From Arsukibacterium sp. UBA3155 (GTDB lineage: Bacteria; Pseudomonadota; Gammaproteobacteria; Enterobacterales; Alteromonadaceae), in assembly GCA_002364615.1 (NCBI GenBank), contig DEYP01000018.1, positions 62,001 to 126,000 of the forward strand: 64,000 nucleotides of DNA, written 5' to 3'. A program made the position numbers and the translations under genes. Positions 17,908 through 27,122 of the stretch are shown here, in pieces (position 1 is the first letter of the stretch; each line of letters opens with the position of its first letter). Under the pieces are notes generated by a model, which did no database searches, was not told where the DNA came from, and saw nothing but the letters and a program-made list of their open reading frames with translations.

Positions 17908-19209
17908 TTAAAACCACTGAAACAGGGTAATTGCCAGCACTACGCCAAGCAGCGGCATTAATACACTGACTACGGCCATGGGCCAGTAAGCGTTTTGATG
18001 CGTTTCGCCACAGATTGCACGAATAGTGGTGACCACGTAGCCATTATGCGGCAGCGAGTCGAGTGCACCGGATGAAATGGCAACCACCCGGTGCAGCTGC
18101 TCAGCATCCACTCCACGGTCAAGATAGGTGGGTGCAATCTCCGGCAAGGCAATGGCCTGGCCGCCTGAGGCAGAGCCGGTTAAACCGGCGATAGCACTGA
18201 CGGCTACGGCGGCACCGACGAGTTCAGGGCCCGGCAGGTGAGTCATGTAATCAACCACGCTGCTAAAGGCGGGCGTTAATTTGGCAACACTGCCAAAACC
18301 TACTACAGCAGCCGTGTTACCAATGGCCAGCAATGCGCCCAGTACCCCTTCGTTAGTAGCGGTGGCCGGGTTAGCCAGAAAGCGGAAATTAAGCAAGTAT
18401 AAACTGACTACACCGCCTGCCAGCGCAATAATTAATGCCGCCTGTTGCAACGCATCGTGCAGTAAAAAGGAGGTGACCAATACGACCAGTAAGGGAATAA
18501 GACCCGTTAACCAGTGGGGTAAAGGTTTGTCGGTTAAGGTCGGGTCGCTGGCACGCTGCACGAACTGCTCACCGTTTTTTACCGCATTTTTAATCATCCA
18601 CATCAGGCTGAAATAGCCGCCGACGGCCATAAACAAGGCAACGACAATACTGACTTGCCAGCCGGCATAGGGCGTAGTGCCCAGATAGGCGATGGGGATC
18701 CAGTTCTGAATTTCCGGAGAGCCGGCAGAGGTCATGGTAAAGGTAACTGAGCCCAACGCTAAGGCCGCAGGGATAAAGCGCCGGGGTAAATTGGCCCCCT
18801 TAAACAGGCTGACTGCCATCGGGTAGGCTGAAAAGGCCACCACAAATAAACTGACGCCACCGTAAGTTAACACCGCGCAGGCCAGCACGATGGCAAGCAC
18901 TGCCCGGGTATGGCCTAAGCGTTTAACAATCGCCAGCGCCACCGCATCGGCTGCGCCGGTATGCTCCATCAATTTACCGAATATTGAACCCAGTAAAAAC
19001 ATCAGAAACCAGGCGGCGACAAAACCAGCAAAACCATTCATGTAACCATGAACAAAATCTATTTTATCAGCTACTTGCCAAAATGGGATACCATTAGTCG
19101 CGGCGACAAGCAGGGCACATAATGGTGCGGTTATAAACAGATTAAAGCCGCGCATCGTAAATACAATTAACAGGCCTAAACCCAGTAGTAAGCCAAAGAT
19201 ACTTAACAT
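17908..19209 (-). CDS. GntP-family organic acid:H+ symporter
   Basis: Inner-membrane permease of the GntP (gluconate/hydroxy-acid) family, 433 aa with about 12 hydrophobic helices. Family-like segments: GFAGFVAAWFLMFLLGSIFGKLMEHTGAA, ALTYGGVSLFVVAFSAYPMA, ALGSVTFTMTSAGSPEIQNWIP, and the C-terminal DSLPHNGYVVTTIRAICGETH. Members carry gluconate and other hydroxy acids; some are encoded with 3-hydroxybutyrate genes. The ATG at 19209 was chosen over the TTG at 19215 because AAGGAT lies 6 nt upstream. First gene of an operon with the lipoprotein hydrolase; divergent from a TonB-dependent receptor. Confidence 0.85.
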   Translation of the reverse strand: MLSIFGLLLGLGLLIVFTMRGFNLFITAPLCALLVAATNGIPFWQVADKIDFVHGYMNGFAGFVAAWFLMFLLGSIFGKLMEHTGAADAVALAIVKRLGHTRAVLAIVLACAVLTYGGVSLFVVAFSAYPMAVSLFKGANLPRRFIPAALALGSVTFTMTSAGSPEIQNWIPIAYLGTTPYAGWQVSIVVALFMAVGGYFSLMWMIKNAVKNGEQFVQRASDPTLTDKPLPHWLTGLIPLLVVLVTSFLLHDALQQAALIIALAGGVVSLYLLNFRFLANPATATNEGVLGALLAIGNTAAVVGFGSVAKLTPAFSSVVDYMTHLPGPELVGAAVAVSAIAGLTGSASGGQAIALPEIAPTYLDRGVDAEQLHRVVAISSGALDSLPHNGYVVTTIRAICGETHQNAYWPMAVVSVLMPLLGVVLAITLFQWF

Positions 19210-19363
19210 CGGCAAATCCTTGTTATCATTTTCAGCTAGTCTGATACAGCTTGGCGATTGTCACCATAGTACTAAGGTACAGGTTAAAAATTCTGCGTTT
19301 AGGCCTACAGTAACAACACTGGTTAGTACCACATTTTGCAATCAATCAGCAGGAGAGCCAACG

Positions 19364-21676
19364 ATGGCCAATAACTATAAGAATGCACAGCACAAGTTTA
19401 CCCGCTCGGCCCTGAAACCCAGCCTGTTAGCGTTGGCTATCAGCAGCTGTCTGGCAATGCCGGCACTGGCGCAGGAGCAAGCAACAGCAGAATCCGAATT
19501 AAAACTGGAACGAATTGAAGTTACCGCACGGCGTACGGTTGAAAGCTTGCAGGAAGTGCCGGTTGCCGTTACCTCTATTGGCGCAACTGATATCGCAGAG
19601 CGGGGCTTATCCTCGGTCGTTGAAGTACAGCAGTTTTCACCTAATACCACTTTGCAGGCAAGTCGTGGTACCAACTCAACACTAACCGCTTTTATTCGCG
19701 GTGTGGGTCAGGAAGATCCGTTGTGGGGGTACGAGCCTGGTGTCGGTATCTATATTGACGATGTGTATGTAGCTCGGCCACAGGGCGCGGTGCTGGATAT
19801 ATTAAACGTAGAACGGATAGAAGTACTGCGTGGCCCGCAAGGCACGTTATATGGTAAGAATACCATTGGTGGTGCCCTTAAATACGTTACGCGTGAAATG
19901 ACGGGTGATACCGAGTTTTCAGTTAGCGGCACCGTTGGTACTTATAATCAGCGCGATGTTAAAGTTACCGGCCAGATCCCACTGATCGCCAATACCCTGT
20001 ATCTGGGTGTAGGTTATGCTAATTTACAGCGGGATGGCTATGGTCAGTTTCTGATCTCCGATTTACCAAATCAAGACAGAGAAAACTACAACAAAGACTT
20101 ACAGGCACTGCGTCTGACCTTAGAGTACCGGCCAGTGGACAACTTGTTTTTCCGGTTGAATTACGACAAAACTGAAGATGACTCTAATGCCAAAGGTGGT
20201 TATCGCTTATTACCAAGTCTGTTAACTGATGCGCCGGTACCGGATAGTGTCTACGACTCATACACCAGTTTGCCTACCGAGAATAAAGTTGAAACTGATG
20301 GTATCAGTTTAACCGCGTCGTGGGACATCAACGATAATTTCACCTTAAAGTCTATTACGTCACAGCGGACAAGTTATTCGCCAACAAATATCGATTTTGA
20401 CAACACCTCGTTGCGGATATTTGACGTGCCGGCCATTTATGACGATGAAAACTTTACTCAGGAACTGCAATTAAATTATCAGACTGATGGTTTTAAAATG
20501 GTATCAGGCTTGTATTACTATACTGCTGACTCCTGTGGTGTGTTCGATGCTATTCTGGAAGTTCTGGGACAAGGAGCCTTCGGCACACCTGGCTTAACCC
20601 GTGAAGTAGGAGGGTGCAGTAATACTGATAGTTCTGCTGCCTATGCTCAGGGTAGTTACGATTTAACTGATAAGTGGTCTGTAACCGCAGGCTTACGTTA
20701 TACCAAAGACGAAAAGCGCGCTACGGTTCGCAACGGTCTGGTGTTCGATACTGTGTATCCGGAATCAGGTTGGATACCAGGTTATGTTCGTCCAGATGGT
20801 TTAACCACACCTATCGTGCTGGATGACAAAGAAAGCTGGAACAAGCTTACCCCGAAAATTGGTATCGAATATCAACACAGCCGGGATATGATGTTATTTG
20901 CCAGCTTTAGCCAGGGCTTTAAATCAGGGACTTTCAACCCGCGGGCAACCGTTGCCGAGCCAGCTGCTGATCCAGAAACCGTTAACTCATTCGAAATTGG
21001 TATGAAGAGTGACTGGAATGATAGCCTGCGTTTGAACGCAACTTTGTTTATGCTGGACCATAAAGACCGGCAGTATATTTCAGTGATTCCGGATCCGGAC
21101 GATGCCACTGCCCTTAACCAGCGGTTGGGTAACATTGGCCGTTCAGAAGCAACGGGCGCCGAATTGGAAATGACCTGGATAGCCAGCCGCAACCTGAACA
21201 TTTATGCCAATATTGGTTTAATTGATGCAAAGTTTGAAGAAGCATTGACCTTTGATCCAGTTGAAGGCGCTGTTGATATTTCTGACCGTTTCACCATTAC
21301 CAATACGCCTGAAACTACCGCTACCGTGGGTTTTAGCTACGACATGATTACTGATTTCGGTGATGTTATCTTTAATGGTAACTATGCCTATCGCAGTGAC
21401 TATGACCTGGTTGAACTGGACAACCTGTTGTCGCAGGATGCCTATGGCTTGCTGAATCTGGGTGTGACCTGGTTAAGCAAAGATGGCCAGTGGCGGGTAG
21501 GCTTACATGGTAAAAACCTGACCGATGAGCAGTATTTAATTGGCAACTATGCCTTTATTGCGCCAGACCCAGCTAACCCAGGTCAGTTTATTCCTGGCTT
21601 AGGTGGCGACAATACCTTAATTGGTTATTATGGTGCTCCGCGTGAAGTCAGTTTAACCGTGGCTTATCGCTTCTGA
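19364..21676 (+). CDS. TonB-dependent outer-membrane receptor
   Basis: 770-aa outer-membrane active transporter. The start at the ATG at 19364 is fixed by AGGAGA 7 nt upstream and by the signal peptide it begins (extended basic N region, then LLALAISSCLAMPALAQ); the open frame to 19220 is non-coding. A TonB-box-like ERIEVTARR follows the signal, then the plug (SLQEVPVAVTSIGATDIAERG, IERIEVLRGPQGTLYGKNTIGGALKYVTREM) and the beta-barrel ending in the aromatic SLTVAYRF. This plug type is typical of large Alteromonadales/sphingomonad receptors for varied organic substrates, not only siderophores. No Fur box is seen upstream (19216-19363). The divergent permease and hydrolase suggest an ester or acid conjugate as cargo, an inference only. 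Confidence 0.93.
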   Translation: MANNYKNAQHKFTRSALKPSLLALAISSCLAMPALAQEQATAESELKLERIEVTARRTVESLQEVPVAVTSIGATDIAERGLSSVVEVQQFSPNTTLQASRGTNSTLTAFIRGVGQEDPLWGYEPGVGIYIDDVYVARPQGAVLDILNVERIEVLRGPQGTLYGKNTIGGALKYVTREMTGDTEFSVSGTVGTYNQRDVKVTGQIPLIANTLYLGVGYANLQRDGYGQFLISDLPNQDRENYNKDLQALRLTLEYRPVDNLFFRLNYDKTEDDSNAKGGYRLLPSLLTDAPVPDSVYDSYTSLPTENKVETDGISLTASWDINDNFTLKSITSQRTSYSPTNIDFDNTSLRIFDVPAIYDDENFTQELQLNYQTDGFKMVSGLYYYTADSCGVFDAILEVLGQGAFGTPGLTREVGGCSNTDSSAAYAQGSYDLTDKWSVTAGLRYTKDEKRATVRNGLVFDTVYPESGWIPGYVRPDGLTTPIVLDDKESWNKLTPKIGIEYQHSRDMMLFASFSQGFKSGTFNPRATVAEPAADPETVNSFEIGMKSDWNDSLRLNATLFMLDHKDRQYISVIPDPDDATALNQRLGNIGRSEATGAELEMTWIASRNLNIYANIGLIDAKFEEALTFDPVEGAVDISDRFTITNTPETTATVGFSYDMITDFGDVIFNGNYAYRSDYDLVELDNLLSQDAYGLLNLGVTWLSKDGQWRVGLHGKNLTDEQYLIGNYAFIAPDPANPGQFIPGLGGDNTLIGYYGAPREVSLTVAYRF

Positions 21677-21692
21677 TCCATTAAAAACCTTG

Positions 21693-21717
21693 CCGGGGCG
21701 TAAGCCCCGGTTCATTA
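21693..21717 (+). terminator. Hairpin after the TonB receptor gene
   Basis: Strong stem CCGGGGC (21693-21699) / GCCCCGG (21704-21710) with loop GTAA, but a poor T tract (TTCATTA). It may terminate the receptor transcript only partly. Confidence 0.6.
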
Positions 21718-21748
21718 TAGCGAGCCCATGTGCTCAGAAGTATACGTT

Positions 21749-22402
21749 ATGATAGCCATCATCGCTGATGATCATCCTTTATTCCGGGTTGCCCTTGCCC
21801 AGGCCTCCTCAGCCATTCTTGGCAACGATGCCCTGTTGCTGCAGGCGCAAACAATGGAACAAGTCTGGCCATTATTACGCCAGCATCCCGATACCCATTT
21901 TATCTTCCTCGACTTAAAAATGCCTGGCTCTGACGGTTTTACTGGTCTTAGCGCGCTTCGCACCGAATACCCCGACGTGCCGGTGATTATGGTGTCAGCG
22001 GAAGAAGATCCGGTTATTATTAAACAGGCATTAGCGCTAGGTGCTGCTGCCTATATTCCTAAGTCCGTGCCGTTAGAACTGTTATCTGACGCTATCAGCG
22101 CCGTATTAAATGGTGACAGCTGGCTACCGCCTGGCCTGGCAGAAGACGTTAAAAATGCGAAACCACTTATCGACAATGATTTTGCACAGCGGCTGGAACA
22201 GCTGACTCCGCAGCAGTTCCGGGTGCTGAAAATGATCGCCGATGGCTTGTTAAATAAGCAGATTGCTTACGAAATGAATGTGCAGGAAACCACGATCAAG
22301 CAGCATGTCTCGGCTATTTTACGCAAGTTAAACGTAAATAACCGCACGCTGGCTGGCATTATGTTTGAAAAACTGCGCCTGCCAGAGAGCTATACAGGCT
22401 AA
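21749..22402 (+). CDS. NarL/LuxR-family response regulator (CrbR-like)
   Basis: DNA-binding response regulator, 217 aa from the ATG at 21749 (MIAIIADDHPLF), preferred over the ATG at 21728 since family proteins start right before the first strand. Receiver domain: acidic pair D7-D8, phospho-acceptor D55 in FLDLKMPG and Lys in IPKSVP. A LuxR-type HTH follows (LTPQQFRVLKMIADGLLNKQIAYEMNVQETTIKQHVSAILRKLNV). Its 3' end faces that of a symporter-histidine kinase 19 nt away. The pair resembles CrbS/CrbR of Vibrio (MxtR/ErdR of Pseudomonas), which control acetyl-CoA synthetase and acetate use. The assignment to that system is inferred. Confidence 0.88.
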   Translation: MIAIIADDHPLFRVALAQASSAILGNDALLLQAQTMEQVWPLLRQHPDTHFIFLDLKMPGSDGFTGLSALRTEYPDVPVIMVSAEEDPVIIKQALALGAAAYIPKSVPLELLSDAISAVLNGDSWLPPGLAEDVKNAKPLIDNDFAQRLEQLTPQQFRVLKMIADGLLNKQIAYEMNVQETTIKQHVSAILRKLNVNNRTLAGIMFEKLRLPESYTG

Positions 22403-22421
22403 CTTACATAGACTGAGGCGC

Positions 22422-25400
22422 TTAATTTCTAAGTAAGCGCTGAAATAAGCGTTTTAAAGCCGCCGGTTTTAGTGGTTTCAGTAAGAAATAGAACCCTCCG
22501 TTCAAAGCCTGCTCCCGAATATGCTGGTCATGATCCGCTGAATGAATAATGACCGGCGCAGTCAGGGCAAAATGACTGGTCAGTTGTTCAGCGACAGCGA
22601 CCCCTGTGGCAGCATTATCCAGATGGTAATCAAACAGACATAAATCAGGTTTTAAGCCTTGTGAAATGGCGGCTAAGGCTTCGCCAGGCTGACTTACTGC
22701 GGTTACCTGGCATTGCCAGCTGCTTAGGAGTGCACTGACGGCACTAAGCAAATGGGCTTCGTTATCTAGCAATAAGATTTTTTTACCGGCAAAACTGGCA
22801 CTAATTTCATTGATTGCAGGAATCGCTGTCATTGAGCTTGGCGGCATGGTGGCACGTGGTAACGTTAAACTAAAGCAGCTGCCTTTGCCGGGTATAGAGT
22901 GCACAGTGAGTGTGTGGCCCAAGATGGCACTAATCCGGTGCGCGATAGCCAGCCCTAAGCCCAGGCCTTTTTGATCCGGCTGACTACCTTGCTGAAACTC
23001 CTCAAATATGCGCTGCTGATCTGTTTCTGCGATGCCAACACCGGTATCAATAATATGAATATGAAGCTGCTTATTCGAACGTTTTACTCCGAGAATGATT
23101 TTCCCTTCAGTAGTGTAGCGTACCGCATTGGCCAACAGGTTCTGAATAACCCGTTTTACCAGTTTACGATCCGTTGTTACCCATAACGTGCTGCTATGCA
23201 TGCTGAACTGCAAGCCTTTCTCAGCAGCAAGAACTGCGGCATCGCGGCCTATATCTTCCAATAACTGAGTTACGGCGACCGGTTGCAGGTTGGCTTTAAT
23301 GACCCCGGAGTCAAGCTTGGTTAAATCCAGAATAGCGGTTAACAGCTCTTCTGCCGAATTAAGTGAATTGGTTAAATTGGCACTGAGCTGGCGAAGTTCG
23401 GGAGTGGTGCTTTGTTGACGTAGCAAGCCGGCAAACAGCGCCGCGGCGTTAAACGGCTGCATCAGGTCATGACTGGCGGCAGCAAAAAAACGGGTTTTCG
23501 CTGCCGTACTTGTCTCCAGTTGCTGCTGAGTAAGTTGCAGCTGCTGATTTAACGATTGCAATTCAGAGGTACGCTCACTGACCCGTTGTTCAAGCAAGGT
23601 ATTGCTTTGTTCCAGCTGGGTTTGCACCTCAATAAACGAGCTGATGTCAGTATAGGTGGTAACAAAGCCACCACCGGGCAGCGGGTCGCCCTGCATTTCA
23701 AACACCCTGCCATCTTGTTGCTCACGCTGAAACTTATAGCTGCTTCCCTGGCGCAAATAGCTAAGCCGTTTGCTTATCTCTGCTTCAATATTCTCGCTGT
23801 CAATTAAACCCCGCTGCAGGTTAAAACGAATAACCTCTGCTACTGGCTTACCTACTTCGACCATGCCGGCAGGATAACTAAACATATCGATATAGCGTTG
23901 GTTCCAGGCGATGAGCCGCAGGTCAGCATCGACCACACTGATGCCCTGGCTGATGTTATCAATGGTAGATAGCAAGAGTGCCTGATTAAACTGAAACACC
24001 TGACTGGCTTCGTCTACAAAGCGTTCTACTGTTTCCATCGGTAACTGGGCATGCTTACCAGCCGCATCCATAATTAACCGCATGGAAGCCCCGCCGACAA
24101 CAGCCGCAAGACTGCGTTCTGCCGCCTGCACCAGATTAAGCGGAGCAAACTGGTTTTGCAGAGGATTGGGATCTTTTAAGTTGCGCAGTAACAAGCGCCG
24201 GGCTTCTTTCTCACCGGCGAAGCGTTTTACCAGTAAATAGCAGTCCTGAATACTCAGTTGCACACTACGGCGATTGTCATTGCTGAGCTGGGCGCGCAAA
24301 AAGCGGCCGCTTTCCAGGTACTCACTGACCCGGGTGTTGCTAAACCGGCTAACCAGCATCACCATCAGACAATTTACCGACAAGCTAAGCAGCACGCCTA
24401 AACTCAATGGGTCGGCCTGCCAGCCAAACAACTGCTGTGGTGCCAGCCATGACAAGCCAAAGGGCCCCTGGCTAAGCCAGGTTGAGCTCATCAGGCCTGC
24501 TCTGCTGATTTCGGGTAACAACAGAATATAGGCCCAGACCACAGCGCCGCTAAGCACACCGGCCATAGCGCCCTGGCGGTTGACCTTACGTGACAACAAA
24601 CCGAGAATTAACGCTGGTGCTAACTGTGCAACCAGGGCGAAAGCCATTAAGCCAAGCTGGGCCAGGCCAGTCTCGGTGCCAATAAACCGGTAGTAAATAA
24701 AGCCCAGGGCCATCACCGTCAGCATGGCCGAACGGCGCAGCGTCGCAACTTTAACTTTGTTCTGCTGCTCTTTTTGCAGTGACGTACTGCGGTAAATAAA
24801 CGGTGCCAGCAATTCGTTGGTGATCATGATCCCCAGTACCACTGTGGCAACCACGACCATACTGGTGGCTGCTGAAAACCCACCCAAGTACGCAAGTAAC
24901 GCGATGTCAGTGCGGTTCGCAGCCAGGGGTAACTGCAATACTACAACATCAATGTTGGCGTCATTGCCCAGTAACATCACGCCGGCCAGCGCCAGCGGCA
25001 GCGTAAAAATACTCATGAGTAGCAGGTAAAGTGGGAAAATCCAGCGGGCGCTGCGCAGGTGGCTTAGTTTCTGGTTTTCAACAAAACTGACATGAAACTG
25101 TCTGGGCAAGCAGAGGGTAGCAAAAAATCCCAGCAGCGCGTGCAGCCAGTATGCATGCATGGGCAGCGCTTGTTGGCGCAATTCACTAATGGCGGGATCC
25201 TTCGCTGCGTTGTCAAAAATACTGGCAAAACCGTCAAACATGCCAAATACCACAAAACAGCCTATGGCCAGCAACGCCAGCAGTTTAATCAGCGATTCAA
25301 AGGCGATTGCCGTCATCAGACCCGGGTTCGGTTGATGTGCTCTGGCACTCTTGCTGACAAACAGCAAGGCAAACACGGCCATCCATAAGCTGACATAAAA

Positions 25401-25907
25401 GCCGGTATCGGTGTACCAGTGTACGCCAACCTCTGCCTGAACCAGGGTATTGATACTGGTAGAGACTGCATGTAATTGCAGCGCGATATAAGGGATCACC
25501 GCCATGATCAAAATAAGGGTGATTAACACGGCCAACGAGCGGGAATGACCAAAACGGGTGGCGATAAAATCGGCTACCGAAGTGATACGATAACGCCGGC
25601 AGGCAATAGCAATACGGGCGATAAGCTTAAAACCAAACCAGAACAGAATAAATGAGCCGATATAGGTGGGCGGGATCCACCAGCCATTCACGGCGGCCTG
25701 GGCTGTTACACCATAAAAGGCCCAGGAGGTACAATAAATAGACAGGGCGAAGCTGAAAACCCAGGGCGCCAGGGGGTGGCGCGCCGTTATACGCCTGCCG
25801 AAGCGGCCGACGCTAAATAGAATAAGCAGGTATATCAGTGAAATGGCGGCAATGGTGGCTAAACCAATGCCGCTGCCATTTTCAATCATTTGTTGAGGAG
25901 ACGTCAT
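22422..25907 (-). CDS. Hybrid histidine kinase with sodium:solute symporter domain (CrbS-like)
   Basis: Very large sensor (1161 aa from the ATG at 25907; the frame is open to 25973, inside the upstream gene). Order of domains: an SLC5/PutP-type sodium:solute symporter module of about 13 helices (to about residue 510), a linker, a PAS domain around DNISQGISVVDADLRLIAWNQRYIDMF, a coiled coil, a HisKA domain with phosphorylated His in AAASHDLMQPFNA (residue 813 from this start), an HATPase domain (NLLANAVRYT, DTGVGI, GLGLGLAI) and a C-terminal receiver with Asp in CLFDYHLDN. This is the CrbS/MxtR architecture, in which the symporter part is thought to sense or transport a carbon source. Its likely partner is the convergent response regulator. 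It overlaps or directly follows the hydroxybutyrate dehydrogenase gene, so they are probably co-transcribed. Confidence 0.88.
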   Translation of the reverse strand: MTSPQQMIENGSGIGLATIAAISLIYLLILFSVGRFGRRITARHPLAPWVFSFALSIYCTSWAFYGVTAQAAVNGWWIPPTYIGSFILFWFGFKLIARIAIACRRYRITSVADFIATRFGHSRSLAVLITLILIMAVIPYIALQLHAVSTSINTLVQAEVGVHWYTDTGFYVSLWMAVFALLFVSKSARAHQPNPGLMTAIAFESLIKLLALLAIGCFVVFGMFDGFASIFDNAAKDPAISELRQQALPMHAYWLHALLGFFATLCLPRQFHVSFVENQKLSHLRSARWIFPLYLLLMSIFTLPLALAGVMLLGNDANIDVVVLQLPLAANRTDIALLAYLGGFSAATSMVVVATVVLGIMITNELLAPFIYRSTSLQKEQQNKVKVATLRRSAMLTVMALGFIYYRFIGTETGLAQLGLMAFALVAQLAPALILGLLSRKVNRQGAMAGVLSGAVVWAYILLLPEISRAGLMSSTWLSQGPFGLSWLAPQQLFGWQADPLSLGVLLSLSVNCLMVMLVSRFSNTRVSEYLESGRFLRAQLSNDNRRSVQLSIQDCYLLVKRFAGEKEARRLLLRNLKDPNPLQNQFAPLNLVQAAERSLAAVVGGASMRLIMDAAGKHAQLPMETVERFVDEASQVFQFNQALLLSTIDNISQGISVVDADLRLIAWNQRYIDMFSYPAGMVEVGKPVAEVIRFNLQRGLIDSENIEAEISKRLSYLRQGSSYKFQREQQDGRVFEMQGDPLPGGGFVTTYTDISSFIEVQTQLEQSNTLLEQRVSERTSELQSLNQQLQLTQQQLETSTAAKTRFFAAASHDLMQPFNAAALFAGLLRQQSTTPELRQLSANLTNSLNSAEELLTAILDLTKLDSGVIKANLQPVAVTQLLEDIGRDAAVLAAEKGLQFSMHSSTLWVTTDRKLVKRVIQNLLANAVRYTTEGKIILGVKRSNKQLHIHIIDTGVGIAETDQQRIFEEFQQGSQPDQKGLGLGLAIAHRISAILGHTLTVHSIPGKGSCFSLTLPRATMPPSSMTAIPAINEISASFAGKKILLLDNEAHLLSAVSALLSSWQCQVTAVSQPGEALAAISQGLKPDLCLFDYHLDNAATGVAVAEQLTSHFALTAPVIIHSADHDQHIREQALNGGFYFLLKPLKPAALKRLFQRLLRN

Positions 25908-25950
25908 TAAATACTCATGAGTCGATTGTGCCTCAGATACCGTCGCAGTG

Positions 25951-26700
25951 CTAGCGGGCTGTCCAGCCACCATCCAGGATTAATGCCTGCGCGGTCATAT
26001 GCCTTGCGCCATCCTGACAAAGAAATGCGGCCATTTCAGCAATTTCACTCACGTCTATAAAGGCTTTTTGCGGCATCGGCGCCAGCATAATTTGCTCAAT
26101 GACTTGCTGCTCAGTCAGATTATGCTCTTTGGCCTGGGCAGCGATTTGTTGCTCCACCAGCGGTGTTTTAACATAGGCCGGACAGATGGTATTAATGGTA
26201 AAATTTTTATCGGCGTTTTCCAGCGCGATCACTTTACTAAAACCCAGCAAACCATGTTTTGCCGCCACATAGGCAGATTTAAACGGTGAAGCGATAACCG
26301 CGTGAATAGAGCCGATATTGATCACCCGGCCAAAATTATTGTTGCGCATATAAGGCAGCATCGCCCGCGTTAGCATGGCTGGCCCGGTTAACATAACATT
26401 GATAAGCAGTGCCCACTTTTCTGGTGGAAAATCCTCCAGCCGGGCCACATGCTGAATACCGGCATTGTTTACCACAATGTCGGCGGGAAAGCGCCTGGCA
26501 CACTCTTCAATTGCCTGCTGATCGGTAACATCCAGCACACAATAGTCTGCGCTAATACCCTGCTGAGAAAGCTCCGCAGCTTTTTGCTGCAACAAGGTTT
26601 CGTTTAAATCAGCTAAAACTACCTGATAACCCGCTTTGCCAAAATGACTGGCAATAGCAAAGCCGATGCCACCGGTGCCTCCCGTAATAACTGCACGCAT
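25951..26700 (-). CDS. 3-hydroxybutyrate dehydrogenase (short-chain dehydrogenase)
   Basis: NAD-dependent SDR that interconverts 3-hydroxybutyrate and acetoacetate. 249 aa: cofactor motif TGGTGGIG (residues 6-13), DVTD, NNAG (78-81), catalytic S131, Y144 and K148 (SAYVAAKHG). Family-typical sequence FKSAYVAAKHGLLGFSKVIALE and NTICPAYVKTPLVEQQI strongly suggests the D-3-hydroxybutyrate dehydrogenase subgroup. GGAG precedes the ATG. It is upstream of the CrbS-like kinase on the same strand with almost no gap, which links acetoacetate/acetyl-CoA metabolism with that sensor. Confidence 0.88.
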   Translation of the reverse strand: MRAVITGGTGGIGFAIASHFGKAGYQVVLADLNETLLQQKAAELSQQGISADYCVLDVTDQQAIEECARRFPADIVVNNAGIQHVARLEDFPPEKWALLINVMLTGPAMLTRAMLPYMRNNNFGRVINIGSIHAVIASPFKSAYVAAKHGLLGFSKVIALENADKNFTINTICPAYVKTPLVEQQIAAQAKEHNLTEQQVIEQIMLAPMPQKAFIDVSEIAEMAAFLCQDGARHMTAQALILDGGWTAR

Positions 26701-27122
26701 AAGTTTACTCCGTTACTCGTTAATTGCTTATGCTAGGCAGCGCAGCGACAGCAAGCAACGGTACTTTAGTGTTATACCTTGCGCATGCTTTGCCACCTGG
26801 CAGAAGGATTTACAGTAAAAATAACTGCCGCGGCGTTATCCTTGCTCAGGCGACTGCTTATTTTACGGATTCCAGCTGCAATTTAACGCTATAGCCCGTG
26901 TTAACGTGGCATCAGGCTTTGCCGCCGGCCGCTCCTGTGGTAGATTTGGTCGATAAATACTATAAAAGTCAGCTTCGGGCTATTGTTAAGCCCTGCTAAG
27001 TTGCGATATATCAGGCTCTTGCGCTACTTTCTTGTTGTGAGCCTTAAAATAACTAAAAAGCTGTTAACGATTTCCAGATAATTGTCGAGATTATCTGTGC
27101 TTTGACCAAGAGGAATGCATTT
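26701..27122. other. Divergent intergenic region between hydroxybutyrate dehydrogenase and AbgT genes
   Basis: About 420 bases without a credible gene. It must hold the promoters of both flanking genes. Seen: inverted repeat GGGCT (26977-26981) / AGCCC (26989-26993) and the stronger one at 27075-27097 listed separately. No clear sigma-70 pair at normal spacing was found. Confidence 0.6.
27075..27097. promoter_or_regulatory. Perfect 8-bp inverted repeat before the AbgT gene
   Basis: CAGATAAT (27075-27082), 7-base spacer, ATTATCTG (27090-27097), ending 25 nt before the AbgT ATG. Its size suits an operator for a dimeric regulator; it could also fold in the mRNA next to the ribosome site. No cognate regulator is adjacent. 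Confidence 0.5.

Noticed and set aside
19269-19280. GTAC-TAAG-GTAC repeat between the permease and TonB receptor genes
   Set aside because: Too short and not placed at a convincing promoter; expected by chance.
19220-19363. N-terminal extension of the TonB receptor to 19220
   Set aside because: The extension has no signal-peptide logic; AGGAGA and the proper signal begin at the 19364 start.
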